From: PALG01 sp964495885 | GTDB lineage: Bacteria > Bacteroidota > Bacteroidia > Flavobacteriales > Flavobacteriaceae | NCBI GenBank assembly: GCA_964495885.1 | Contig: CAZBWO010000019.1 | Coordinates: 4,195-68,194 of the forward strand | Reading direction: 5' to 3' | Length of the DNA: 64,000 nucleotides | In this document: positions 45,801 through 52,614 of the stretch, one piece after another | How positions within the stretch are numbered: position 1 is the first letter of the stretch | How the letters are laid out: every line of letters begins with the position of its first letter | The notes under the pieces: generated by a model | Seen by the model: the letters and a program-made list of their open reading frames with translations, nothing else | Databases searched by the model: none | Told to the model about the DNA's origin: nothing | Made by a program: the position numbers and the translations under genes

Positions 45801-46788
45801 CAATGACTTTATCAACGCCAACCCAGAAGTGGATGCGCTGTATTTTTGGGAACACCTTACACCTCCCAGTCCGTCCATACCAGGGGCATACTCTATGAAC
45901 TTTAGTATGGAAGACATCTCTATGTATAATCTTATGGGCGGAGTGGCCGCTGCTTCAGATCCTTCAGGAACCAATACCATCCCTAACGGATACATTGCTT
46001 CGGCACAAGGGTTCGGGGTAAAAGCAACGGCTGCAGGAACTGCCGTATTCAACAATAGCATGCGTAGGTTAGGCAATAACAATACCTTGAGAACGCCTTC
46101 CGAAGAACGCAATAGAATATGGCTGCAAGTAGAGAATACAGAATATGAACTGCAATCTACTACCTTGATCGGATTTATGGAAGGGGCCAGCAATGGCTTG
46201 GATGCTGGTTATGACAGTAAACGCCTTGCTACGGTGGTATCCTTGTTCTCCCTTACGGAAGACGGGGAGGAGCTAGGAATCCAATCTTTGGGAAGCTTTA
46301 ATACAGATCGAAAAGTAACCCTAGGCTTTAGTACCTTAGTGGAAACCGAAACATCCTACACTATTTCCTTGACGGAATGGGAGGGAAGTGCCATTGAAAC
46401 TGCCGAAATCTATCTATACGATGCCCTCACACAGGAATTGGTACGTTTAGATCAAGACGACTATACCTTCACTTCAGGAAAGGCTACAATGACCAACCGA
46501 TTTACAGTATTATTCCGGGCACCCACCTTGAATGTGACCGACACTACAACGGCTTCATTCCAATGGTTCCCCAATCCGTCTGAAGGGACCGTCACTGTGT
46601 TCAATTACAATCATATGCAATTGAATAAGGTGTTAGTATATAATACATTAGGTCAATTGGTTTCAACTAAAATACTAAGTAATGGGGTGACGCAGCAATT
46701 GGACTTCAGTGCCCTACAAAACGGACTCTACTTCCTGCAATGGGAGACAGGGCAGGGGACGTTTACAGACCGACTCATACTTAAATAA
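42841..46788 (+). CDS. secreted protein with six PPC-like repeats and T9SS sorting domain
   Basis: This 1315-residue protein has a signal peptide (LLFLTIISMSFTSWSQ) and six tandem repeats of about 121 residues. Each opens with a variant of ANDECVNRTTITVPTGG and contains DVWYEFTMPVNGNVHITGIP, DSCGGTELVCG and TYVLRMSERSLFAG. The pattern suits a PPC-like jelly-roll domain with paired cysteines. Repeats 1-5 are close; the sixth (from about 44730) is divergent. A region of about 500 residues follows (NNGTPDLSMNVIIRSNYD onward) like those of large flavobacterial T9SS proteins, then a sorting domain (FQWFPNPSEGTVTVF). The ATG at 42841 starts the signal peptide; an in-frame ATG at 42790 would precede it. 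Terminators flank the gene on both sides. Confidence 0.86.
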   Translation: MKKTLLFLTIISMSFTSWSQAPANDDCANRITITVATGGANSYSVDLTNATESLDASCENSANDNYDAWYEFTMPVNGNVHITGIPNSVTRSLFDSCGGTELACGGDDGFFSNLTASTTYVLRIAEQFNFAGTVNFNIEAFEAAANDECVNRTTITVPTGGAASYSLDLRAATESLDASCEVSGNNNLDVWYEFTMPVDGNVHITGIPSNVTRTLYDSCGGVELVCGLNNGFFFNLTSGVTYVLRLSERDIFAGTVNFNIEAFATPTNDECVGRSTIVVPTGGPATYSFDTRAATESMDASCETSGNNNLDIWYEFTMPVNGNVHITGIPNTINRTLFESCGGAELVCGYDDGFFYNLTSGTTYVLRMAERSLFAGSVNFNIEAFATPANDECAGRTSIVVPTGGPATYNFDSRAVTESLDGSCENAANTNLDAWYEFTMPVNGNVRITGIPNTVYRVLYDSCGGTELICGVDDGFFFGLSAGVTYVLRMSERSLFAGVVNFNIEAFEVAPNDECVNRTTITVPTASAASYSFDARTATESTDGSCETPSNTHQDVWYEFTMPVNGNVRITGISSFVNRSLYDSCGGSELLCEVNDGFFYNLSSGVTYVLRMSERSLFAGPVNFNIQAFETAPNDECANADIIIPGVGTPTEISFDNRGATESMDASCETSGNINMDVWYEFEMPFDGDVEFTFVSSSTYLSIFDACGGSEISCFSGSNTAFGLTGGATYYLRASRWEIFADADPFFMEALASPLPTCTTTTEWIAGAWNNGTPDLSMNVIIRSNYDTATDGSFSCCSLSINSGNSLFVRGGDYVEVAYDVNVVGTLDINHEGSLVQRNDASMAVNNGTIRVRKTTPFLKPRDFMIMGSPMDSETREGVYNNAFIVLAHLTPNFVPNAAVAATFPMAENFADDNKDNWVHHTGLVNVGEGYLVRPQSSYGDGNTTYDLLYDLGTLNNGIVNVPLIFNTTQNDSPNILGNPYASAISANDFINANPEVDALYFWEHLTPPSPSIPGAYSMNFSMEDISMYNLMGGVAAASDPSGTNTIPNGYIASAQGFGVKATAAGTAVFNNSMRRLGNNNTLRTPSEERNRIWLQVENTEYELQSTTLIGFMEGASNGLDAGYDSKRLATVVSLFSLTEDGEELGIQSLGSFNTDRKVTLGFSTLVETETSYTISLTEWEGSAIETAEIYLYDALTQELVRLDQDDYTFTSGKATMTNRFTVLFRAPTLNVTDTTTASFQWFPNPSEGTVTVFNYNHMQLNKVLVYNTLGQLVSTKILSNGVTQQLDFSALQNGLYFLQWETGQGTFTDRLILK

Positions 46789-46811
46789 TCAACTCACTAA
46801 CCAATTATAAT

Positions 46812-46845
46812 AAAAGCCGAAGCGTTTATTGCTTCGGCTTTTTTC
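46812..46845 (+). terminator. rho-independent terminator after the six-repeat gene
   Basis: AAAAGCCGAAGC pairs with GCTTCGGCTTTT around GTTTATT and is followed by further Ts. It sits between two convergent genes. The symmetric ends mean it may also stop the hydrolase transcript from the other side. Confidence 0.9.
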
Positions 46846-46863
46846 GTGGGGAGTTGGGGAATA

Positions 46864-47694
46864 TTACTCAGCTAGGTATTCCAATAAAAGATCATTAAGT
46901 TCTTTCTTATGGGTTAGATTCAATCCGTGCGGGCCATCTTTAATCACTTCATAACGATTATTGGGGATCCCTTCCGCAGCTAAATCACCAGAAGTAGCCT
47001 TCGGTACGATATTGTCTGCATCGCCATGCACAATTAAACAAGGTACATCTACATTTCGCAATTCCTTTCTGAAATCGGCCGTAGACCAAGCTAGCGCTGC
47101 TTGAATGGTTGCTCGAGGTGAAGCCATACTGGCAATGTTCCAATCGTATTGCAATTGCGCTTCACTAATACGGTCCTGTAATTCGGGGTAGTTGTAGAAA
47201 TTCTTATGGAACCCCTTCAGGAAATTTACCCTATCATTTTGCAATGCATTTTTAATATCTGTCAAGGCTTCCTGTGGAACACCATTAGGATTATCCTCTT
47301 TTTCAGTTACCAAAGGAATGATAGAGCTTATCAATGCTACTTTATGAAGATTTTCCGTTCCGTATTTGGTACAATAGCGAACAACTTCACCACCACCCAT
47401 GGAGAATCCTACTAAGGTCACGTCCTTTAATTCCAGCTGCGTGATAATTTCGTTTAGGTCTTCTGCAAAGGTATCGTAGTCATAGCCTTCCCAAGGAGCA
47501 TCAGAATGACCAAATCCTCTTCTATCATAGGCGATACATCGGTATCCTGCTTCAACAATGGCCCAAATTTGCTGTTCCCAGGCACGGTGGGAGAGGGGCC
47601 ATCCGTGGATTAGAATCACCGGCTTTCCGTGACCGTAGTCTTTGAAATAGAGGTCTACTAATTGATCTTTTCGTTTATTCGTTAAAAATGGCAT
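46864..47694 (-). CDS. alpha/beta hydrolase, non-haem chloroperoxidase-like
   Basis: This 276-residue cytoplasmic hydrolase has the oxyanion motif ILIHGWPLSHRAWEQQ, GHSDAPWEGYDYDTFAEDL, the nucleophile elbow LVGFSMGGGEVVRY (Ser in GFSMGG), a catalytic Asp in CLIVHGDADNIVP and the His in GPHGLNLTH. This pattern and the spacing match bacterial non-haem haloperoxidases and related esterases; halogenation itself is usually a side activity. The substrate is unknown. It stands alone on the minus strand between two terminators. Confidence 0.88.
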   Translation of the reverse strand: MPFLTNKRKDQLVDLYFKDYGHGKPVILIHGWPLSHRAWEQQIWAIVEAGYRCIAYDRRGFGHSDAPWEGYDYDTFAEDLNEIITQLELKDVTLVGFSMGGGEVVRYCTKYGTENLHKVALISSIIPLVTEKEDNPNGVPQEALTDIKNALQNDRVNFLKGFHKNFYNYPELQDRISEAQLQYDWNIASMASPRATIQAALAWSTADFRKELRNVDVPCLIVHGDADNIVPKATSGDLAAEGIPNNRYEVIKDGPHGLNLTHKKELNDLLLEYLAE

Positions 47695-47735
47695 GGTATA
47701 ATTTCTTTTTTTGATTCATCATAAGATACAATACC

Positions 47736-47760
47736 AAAAAGGCTTCCACGAAGGAAGCCT
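47736..47760 (-). terminator. rho-independent terminator after the ArsC-like gene
   Basis: On the minus strand AGGCTTCC pairs with GGAAGCCT around TTCGT, followed by five Ts. It lies 43 bp after the stop of the ArsC-like gene and upstream of the hydrolase start. Confidence 0.8.
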
Positions 47761-47802
47761 ATTAATCTTTTATAAAGGGAATGATAAAGTTTTGTGAAAA
47801 CC

Positions 47803-48249
47803 CTAGCTACTTACGTCATCGGGAGTGGATGGTTCTTCCGTATAGGGTGTTTTTTCAATACCGGCACTATCTACGCCAAAAAAGGACAGGACTTCGGTGG
47901 GATTGGCCACTTGTTTCATTTCCTCCCCATTAATGACAATAGGATGGGTAAGTACCTGCGGTTGGTGTTCCAACACTTTCACCCAGTCATCGGTACTAAA
48001 ATCATTGGCATCCTTTCCTTTTTCAATAGATTCCGTATCTACCAATTCCCCAAGGTTCTTTCCAAGGGTATCTGCAATAGCTGCCCACTGGGATCCCGTA
48101 AGGGGAGCCTCATCTATATTCCGGGCGTCAATTTTCTTTCGGCTTCCCTGTAAATAGGCAAGGGCGTGTTTGCCTACCCGTGTTTGGGCACTGTAGATAA
48201 GGGTGAGTTGTTTGTCGTCTGTGGCTAGTTTCGGCATATCATCTTCCAT
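47803..48249 (-). CDS. ArsC/Spx-like thioredoxin-fold protein lacking the catalytic cysteine
   Basis: This 148-residue protein has the length and layout of the ArsC family: an N-terminal strand-loop-helix (LTLIYSAQTRVGKHALAYLQ), a helical middle (GSQWAAIADTLGKNLGELVD) and a late strand with the conserved proline (QPQVLTHPIVINGEEM). Where arsenate reductases have a Cys in the loop after the first strand, this one reads SAQTRVG, and no cysteine occurs anywhere in the protein. It therefore cannot act as an arsenate reductase by the known mechanism and may be a binding protein. It begins 5 bp after the hibernation-factor gene, so the two are co-transcribed. Confidence 0.72.
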   Translation of the reverse strand: MEDDMPKLATDDKQLTLIYSAQTRVGKHALAYLQGSRKKIDARNIDEAPLTGSQWAAIADTLGKNLGELVDTESIEKGKDANDFSTDDWVKVLEHQPQVLTHPIVINGEEMKQVANPTEVLSFFGVDSAGIEKTPYTEEPSTPDDVSS

Positions 48250-48254
48250 AAAAA

Positions 48255-48566
48255 TTATTTTTGCAAGGGGTGTTGCATTTTTTCCTTTTTCTTTTTCAGT
48301 TGGCGTTCAATATCATTCACCGCTGTTTTAATGGCGTGTTCAAAGCTGTCCTTATTTGCCTTAGCGACTAGAGAAGTTCCCGGTACATTCATCCGTATGA
48401 CACAGTGAAAACCAGTAGTGTCACTGGAGGTATTCTCTTTTTTGAAGTAAATATCGGTGGCTACAATGAAATCGTATTTATTGGCCAAGGCATCTACTTT
48501 TTTACCTGCCAAGGACTCTAATCGCATGCTGGCAGCAACGTCAACATATTCAAAGTTTATTTCCAT
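48255..48566 (-). CDS. HPF/RaiA-family ribosome hibernation factor
   Basis: This 103-residue protein is the short form of the ribosome-associated inhibitor/hibernation-promoting family (sigma-54 modulation protein fold). The pattern matches: an N-terminal strand with EYVDVAASMRLESLAGKKV, a central strand DFIVATDIYFKKE, CVIRMNVPGTSLVAKANKD, and a C-terminal basic helix DIERQLKKKKEKM. Such proteins bind the 30S decoding centre in stationary phase and stabilise idle ribosomes. It precedes the ArsC-like gene by 5 bp and diverges from the nitroreductase gene. Confidence 0.87.
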   Translation of the reverse strand: MEINFEYVDVAASMRLESLAGKKVDALANKYDFIVATDIYFKKENTSSDTTGFHCVIRMNVPGTSLVAKANKDSFEHAIKTAVNDIERQLKKKKEKMQHPLQK

Positions 48567-48724
48567 AGTTCTGCTGTTTTTTAGTTTACTTATAAAGTTA
48601 CAATACTTTTCAAACCTTCCCTATAATTTAATATTTCTTTGTGATGCTTCCACCGTGATCTGTTAAATGTTTTTAAAAGGGGAGGAGTGTTTTCACAAAG
48701 CTTCTTATTTTAAAAGAAAAAAGC

Positions 48725-49333
48725 ATGACAACATCTACAAAAACTAAAAAACACACCCCAACAGCACATGACATCCATCCTTTAATCAAATCCCGTTGGA
48801 GTCCGCGTGCCTTCAGCACCACACCGCTTACCGAAAAGGAAATGCACGTCCTTCTGGAAGCGGGGAGATGGGCCGCCAGTAGCAACAACCTACAACCATG
48901 GCGCATCATCTGGGGACTCAAGGGCACCGAAACCTATGACCGTATTTTTAACTGTCTAGGCGATTTCAATAAAAGCTGGGTCAAACACAGCACTCAGGCG
49001 TTATGGCTGGGCTGTATTAAAAAGGACATGGCCAACGGGGAGAAGGAGAATTTCCACGCCTTGCATGATTTAGGATTGTTTATGGGCAACGTAAGTATGC
49101 AGGCCGAAAGCATGGGCATTGCCCTGCACCAAATGGCAGGAATCAAATTCAATGACGCCCGAAAGGAATTCAACTTCCCCGATAATTACCACGTGGCCAC
49201 CGCCATTGCTTTTGGGTACCATGGCGGGGATGCAGAGGGGCTTCCGTCCGATTTAAAGGAACAGGAACTGCAGGAAGAACGGAAACGCAAGCCGCAATCC
49301 GATTTCGCTTTTAATGGCGATTTTCAGAAATAA
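48725..49333 (+). CDS. nitroreductase family protein
   Basis: This 202-residue FMN-dependent nitroreductase-fold protein has the usual start HPLIKSRWSPRAFS (phosphate-binding SxR), then LLEAGRWAASSNNLQPWRII and LHDLGLFMGNVSMQAESMGI, and a C-terminal VATAIAFGYHGG. Family members reduce nitro compounds, quinones or flavins with NAD(P)H in the cytoplasm as dimers. The physiological substrate is not evident. It has its own upstream region divergent from the hibernation factor, and two lipoprotein genes follow on the same strand after 39 bp. Confidence 0.9.
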   Translation: MTTSTKTKKHTPTAHDIHPLIKSRWSPRAFSTTPLTEKEMHVLLEAGRWAASSNNLQPWRIIWGLKGTETYDRIFNCLGDFNKSWVKHSTQALWLGCIKKDMANGEKENFHALHDLGLFMGNVSMQAESMGIALHQMAGIKFNDARKEFNFPDNYHVATAIAFGYHGGDAEGLPSDLKEQELQEERKRKPQSDFAFNGDFQK

Positions 49334-49372
49334 TAGCGTATTTTTATAGCAAACAACCTAATCTACACCACC

Positions 49373-49831
49373 ATGAAAAAAACCATCATCCTAGGGCTAT
49401 GTAGCCTTCTGTTTATGGGCAGCAGCTGTAAGGAAACCATCCAGCAGGAAGCCGCCGGGGAACTCATTGAAACCGTTGGGGAACCAGAATTGGTTTCCGA
49501 AGTCTGTTTAGGACCCTTCGCACATAATGTCTATATCTGGCTCAACCAACCGCAGAACATGCTGCAACGCAAGGAATTCCTTAAAAACCTACGGAAATTA
49601 GCAGAGGAATCAGAATACATCCAAACCTACCATATAGGGGAAGTCTTTAAAAGCGAGCGCGATGTAGTGGATGATAGTTTTACCTTTAGCTGGGTAGTGA
49701 CCTTTGCCAGTATCGAAGACCAGGAAGCCTATCAAACAGAGCCTGCCCACTTGGAATTCATTGAAACGACCTCCAAACTTTGGAAGAAAGTATTGGTGTA
49801 CGATAGCTACGTATACGATTGGGATTCCTAA
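49373..49831 (+). CDS. lipoprotein with Dabb (stress-responsive A/B barrel) domain
   Basis: This 152-residue protein has a lipoprotein leader (ILGLCSLLFMGSSC, Cys about residue 19), a short linker and a Dabb-type ferredoxin-like barrel (HNVYIWLNQPQNMLQRKEFL, YHIGEVFKSERDVVDDSFTF, SWVVTFASIEDQEAYQTEP, ending LVYDSYVYDW). Dabb domains form dimeric barrels; the function of most is unknown. Export as a lipoprotein is less usual, since many Dabb proteins are cytosolic. It precedes another lipoprotein gene by 44 bp. Confidence 0.83.
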   Translation: MKKTIILGLCSLLFMGSSCKETIQQEAAGELIETVGEPELVSEVCLGPFAHNVYIWLNQPQNMLQRKEFLKNLRKLAEESEYIQTYHIGEVFKSERDVVDDSFTFSWVVTFASIEDQEAYQTEPAHLEFIETTSKLWKKVLVYDSYVYDWDS

Positions 49832-49875
49832 TAGGGAAGGAGGTACGGTTTTTGTGTATTATATTGAAAAAGATC

Positions 49876-50421
49876 ATGAAAACAATTGCATACATACTCA
49901 TTCCACTTCTGTTTCTAACAGCTTGTAAAACAGCCCAAAAGGCAACACCAGAGCAGGCCGCGGCCACCAAGGCATTGGTGACGGAAGGCAACTACGAAAT
50001 CACTTTCAGTAGGGCCAATCCCTTAAACACCAGTGAAATGGCACAGTTAAGTAGCGCCAATTTATTACCAATGGACAGCAGGGCGGGGCAGATCAATTTG
50101 GTGGGTACCACCAATTACATCAAAAAGCACAACGATAGCCTACAAGTATATCTGCCGTATTATGGTACCCGACAAATAGGTTCCAGTATGAACGATAACA
50201 ATGCGGCCATTGAGTTTGAAGGCATCCCCGAAACCTACGAAGTCACCTATGATGAAGCCAAACAACGCTCCACGGTAAAAGTAGTCTTCAAGGAACGCAG
50301 CGAGCAATACAACCTATGGCTCACCGTAGAGGCCAATCAGCGCGTACATGCACGGGTGAACAGTACCCAGCGTACCGCCATTGGCTATCGAGGGGAACTT
50401 TCCCCAAGCAGTAAGGACTAA
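49876..50421 (+). CDS. DUF4251 lipoprotein
   Basis: This 181-residue lipoprotein has the leader MKTIAYILIPLLFLTAC and a body matching the Bacteroidota DUF4251 family: ALVTEGNYEITFSRANPLNT, LVGTTNYIKKHNDSLQVYLP, YYGTRQIG, AAIEFEGIPETYEVTYDE, then alternating strands to the C-terminus. The fold is probably a beta-barrel or lipocalin-like sheet. Function is unknown. The ATG at 49876 was chosen because it begins the lipoprotein leader; an in-frame ATG at 49819 lies inside the preceding gene. After it begins a long non-coding stretch. Confidence 0.84.
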   Translation: MKTIAYILIPLLFLTACKTAQKATPEQAAATKALVTEGNYEITFSRANPLNTSEMAQLSSANLLPMDSRAGQINLVGTTNYIKKHNDSLQVYLPYYGTRQIGSSMNDNNAAIEFEGIPETYEVTYDEAKQRSTVKVVFKERSEQYNLWLTVEANQRVHARVNSTQRTAIGYRGELSPSSKD

Positions 50422-50445
50422 TTGGATAAAGAATTGTCATTCAGA

Positions 50446-50914
50446 ACCCCAACAAGGTTGGGGTGAAGAATCTCTTTTCACGAAACCCTCATCAGTTAAA
50501 GCTGGAAGTTCTAAAAAAAGAGTCAAGAATCAGGATAGAACATCCCTCCCAAACCCTCCCTTCCAAGGGAGGGCTTAGTTATTACTTGCCCCTTTGAAGG
50601 GGAATCGAGGGGGATGTTTTCTATAACTTCTCAAACCAATCCTATTCGGGCAACGCCCGAAAGCATTGGCCCTCAGAATGGCTTCCGTAACGTATTGTTT
50701 TTTTAATCACTTTTCCTTTTAAACTATAGTCCGTGCGAAGCACGGCAGCTCTTCGGTGCAGAATATGTGAAGTGAGTGAGGAGATTCAGTTGTCCCGAGT
50801 ATTCGGGACAACGCCGAAGGAACGAACGGTTTTTGCCATAGGCAAAAAATTCCTCAGCGAAGTTCCCTTTTCTTTTGGTTCGTTTTCTTTTGGGAAGGAC
50901 AAATGCGAAGCATT
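50446..50914. repeat. cluster of eight short perfect palindromes in non-coding DNA
   Basis: Within about 470 bp there are eight perfect inverted repeats with tiny loops: 50446-50464 (ACCCCAAC/GTTGGGGT, loop 3), 50554-50573 (9-bp stem, loop 2), 50589-50602 (CCCCTT/AAGGGG, loop 2), 50645-50661 (TTCGGGC/GCCCGAA, loop 3), 50731-50745 (CCGTGC/GCACGG, loop 3), 50789-50812 (10-bp stem, loop 4), 50830-50848 (TTTTTGCC/GGCAAAAA, loop 3) and 50902-50914 (AATGC/GCATT, loop 3). No believable gene covers them. Similar snippets are scattered between genes in many Bacteroidota, so this is probably an accumulation of small repeat elements rather than a terminator series. Confidence 0.75.
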
Positions 50915-50983
50915 CATGAATTCCTCTAAGACAATATATAAGAATGAATAAAAGAAAATGAACATATAAAATAATAATACCTT

Positions 50984-51076
50984 ATGACCGGTGGTGGTAC
51001 TGGGCCCGTATCTGAACCGTTTACTTTTACGTTGGTTCCCACCAAAGACCTAAGCGAAGTAGAGGACACCGACTAA
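50984..51076 (+). CDS. possible small ORF (30 residues)
   Basis: An ATG at 50984 opens a 30-codon frame ending at TAA 51074-51076. It encodes a Gly-rich start (MTGGGTGPVSEPF) and an acidic end (LSEVEDTD). Codons look like those of the core genes nearby (GGT, ACC, GTA, GAA), unlike the AT-rich DNA around it. There is no clear ribosome binding site. It could be a real micropeptide or the leftover end of a lost gene. I cannot assign a function. Confidence 0.3.
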   Translation: MTGGGTGPVSEPFTFTLVPTKDLSEVEDTD

Positions 51077-51612
51077 GCAACTACACAACGCCCAAAAAGA
51101 ACCCATATAACAGCTTTCCAAATATCCTATTTGACATAATACTAATTATAGTACAAATGTCTCATTTGTTCAGTTTGTAATAATATCGTCATTTGTAAGC
51201 TATAATGATATTATGTAAAATATCCCAGAAACATCTAGCTACTAAAGAATAATTGGAACTTGGGCCATTAAACTAAAAATCGGTGTGCTTCGCACGGCGT
51301 TTTCTCATTTGTCCTATAATTTGTCGTTATGTAAAATATCCGCTGCCAACGTTGATTGCTTTAAAAAATCAAATTGCCTAGCAATTTATTTTAAACACAA
51401 TTTCCAGCCGCTTGCCAGCGCATTATAAAAGCTTGGCTTTTCGTCATGTTTTAAAATTCGCGTATTCGATAAAATATACGTCACAAAAAATTTTACGCGA
51501 TTCTCAAAAGCTTGCCACAAGAGTATAAAATTTCTCTGCGAGCAAATTTCTATACACTTGTTATATTTAATACTTCAATAATTCTGGTTATATTTAAACA
51601 AATAAAATAAAT
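51077..51612. other. gene-free AT-rich stretch with short repeats
   Basis: I see no gene here. It holds a 15-bp direct repeat, TTATGTAAAATATCC, at 51211-51225 and 51327-51341 (a shorter copy recurs at 51954-51965). Perfect palindromes lie at 51371-51387 (AAATTGC/GCAATTT, loop CTA) and 51427-51441 (AAAAGC/GCTTTT, loop TTG), and GTGCTTCGCAC lies at 51285-51295. It marks the left edge of the AT-rich accessory block. Confidence 0.6.
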
Positions 51613-51807
51613 ATGTCTTGTCAAAATACAGAAAATGTTCATACATATAAATTCAAACTTGTAGAACCATCTACAGAGTCTGTGGAATTAAATCTTTGTC
51701 CAAATTGCTATAATAGATGGGTTTCTAAACGAAACGGAATTCCTGGAGAAATAATAAATTCTAATCCTGATTTGATTTGTGACTGCGAATTACCAAACTG
51801 TCATTGA
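51613..51807 (+). CDS. small Cys-rich putative zinc-binding protein
   Basis: This 64-residue frame has a CPNC pair in LNLCPNCYNRWVSKR and a second cluster, ICDCELPNCH, at the C-terminus, spaced like a zinc ribbon. There is no signal peptide. I do not recognise a family. It is AT-rich like the block to its right. A gene is plausible because the cysteines are paired and the frame ends right after the second cluster, but no ribosome binding site is evident. Confidence 0.45.
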   Translation: MSCQNTENVHTYKFKLVEPSTESVELNLCPNCYNRWVSKRNGIPGEIINSNPDLICDCELPNCH

Positions 51808-51834
51808 TTAACAGTGTTATTCGAATGGGTTTAT

Positions 51835-51854
51835 CTTTTGTCTTGAAACAAAAG
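51835..51854. repeat. hairpin-forming repeat snippet
   Basis: CTTTTGT and ACAAAAG pair around CTTGAA, followed by AAACAAAAATTCAAGG. I recall this wording as a snippet that recurs between genes in Bacteroidota. The rest of 51808-52082 shows no gene. Confidence 0.45.
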
Positions 51855-52082
51855 AAACAAAAATTCAAGGCTGCATATAATTTTGGAAACAATTAACGGC
51901 TCGCTCCACTATATTTTAGGAAACATCTGAACCATTTAGATTATGCAGAAATATTATGTAAAATAGAATTAGTAAGAAACTGTATTTCTAAACCCCTAAA
52001 ATATGGGCGTTGCACTCACCTATTGTTTTACCCAAAATTTTATGAGGCCAAGTTTGACATCAGAATTCTATATTAAATGAAA

Positions 52083-52607
52083 TTAGAGAAAAACCAATTC
52101 ATACAGTTTATTTATGTTTTTATCCTCAATTTCATATTTCTTTAAAAATCCATAAATTTCTTTTAAATAATCTCGCGCATTCCCATTTTCACCTTCTTCA
52201 CCTTCCTTTATTATCTTGGCTTTTTCTTCAAGACTTACATCTTTCTCCAAAAAATTTTTGCCATTATTGTCAGGAAAAAAAACCAAACATTTTATTGTAT
52301 TTCCCTTATCATCAACTACTTTTAGTGATTTGTTAGGCGTTTCAATTGGCAAGTAACCTCCTTCTCTTTTTTTTAATTTTGGCAAATAGCTTTCGTTTAT
52401 TTCTAGAGCAGTTCCTAAACAATTACCTCCAAATTCAAGACCTAATGCTAATCCTGGCTTACTTTTAGTTCCTCTAGATTTAATCGACTTTTTATTAAAA
52501 CTTCTTTTTGCTCCTTTAAGAGTTGCCTTTATAGTAATTAAAGGTTGGAAAGATTCATTATTCCAAATTAGTGATCCATATGCAAATACCCAAACCTTTT
52601 TTTCCAT
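52083..52607 (-). CDS. ChaC-like gamma-glutamylcyclotransferase
   Basis: This 174-residue protein has the GGCT fold signature at its N-terminus (FAYGSLIWNNESF), the catalytic-glutamate region KREGGYLPIE (about residue 80), and a ChaC-like C-terminal NARDYLKEIYGFL. ChaC enzymes release 5-oxoproline from gamma-glutamyl peptides, most often glutathione. Flavobacteria that use bacillithiol may have a different substrate, so the reaction here is open. It lies 7 bp after the stop of the 1267-residue protein on the same strand and shares its AT-rich codon use, so the pair looks like one transferred operon. Confidence 0.8.
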   Translation of the reverse strand: MEKKVWVFAYGSLIWNNESFQPLITIKATLKGAKRSFNKKSIKSRGTKSKPGLALGLEFGGNCLGTALEINESYLPKLKKREGGYLPIETPNKSLKVVDDKGNTIKCLVFFPDNNGKNFLEKDVSLEEKAKIIKEGEEGENGNARDYLKEIYGFLKKYEIEDKNINKLYELVFL

Positions 52608-52614
52608 ATTGCTT

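Noticed and set aside
50733..50951. 72-codon frame over the palindrome cluster
   Set aside because: Its sequence is dictated by the palindromes and repeated TTTTCTTTTGG wording; it does not look like a protein.
51077..52082. tRNA or other structured RNA gene in the non-coding stretches
   Set aside because: I found no cloverleaf with a GTTCGAATC-like T loop and acceptor stem, and the hairpins seen are isolated.
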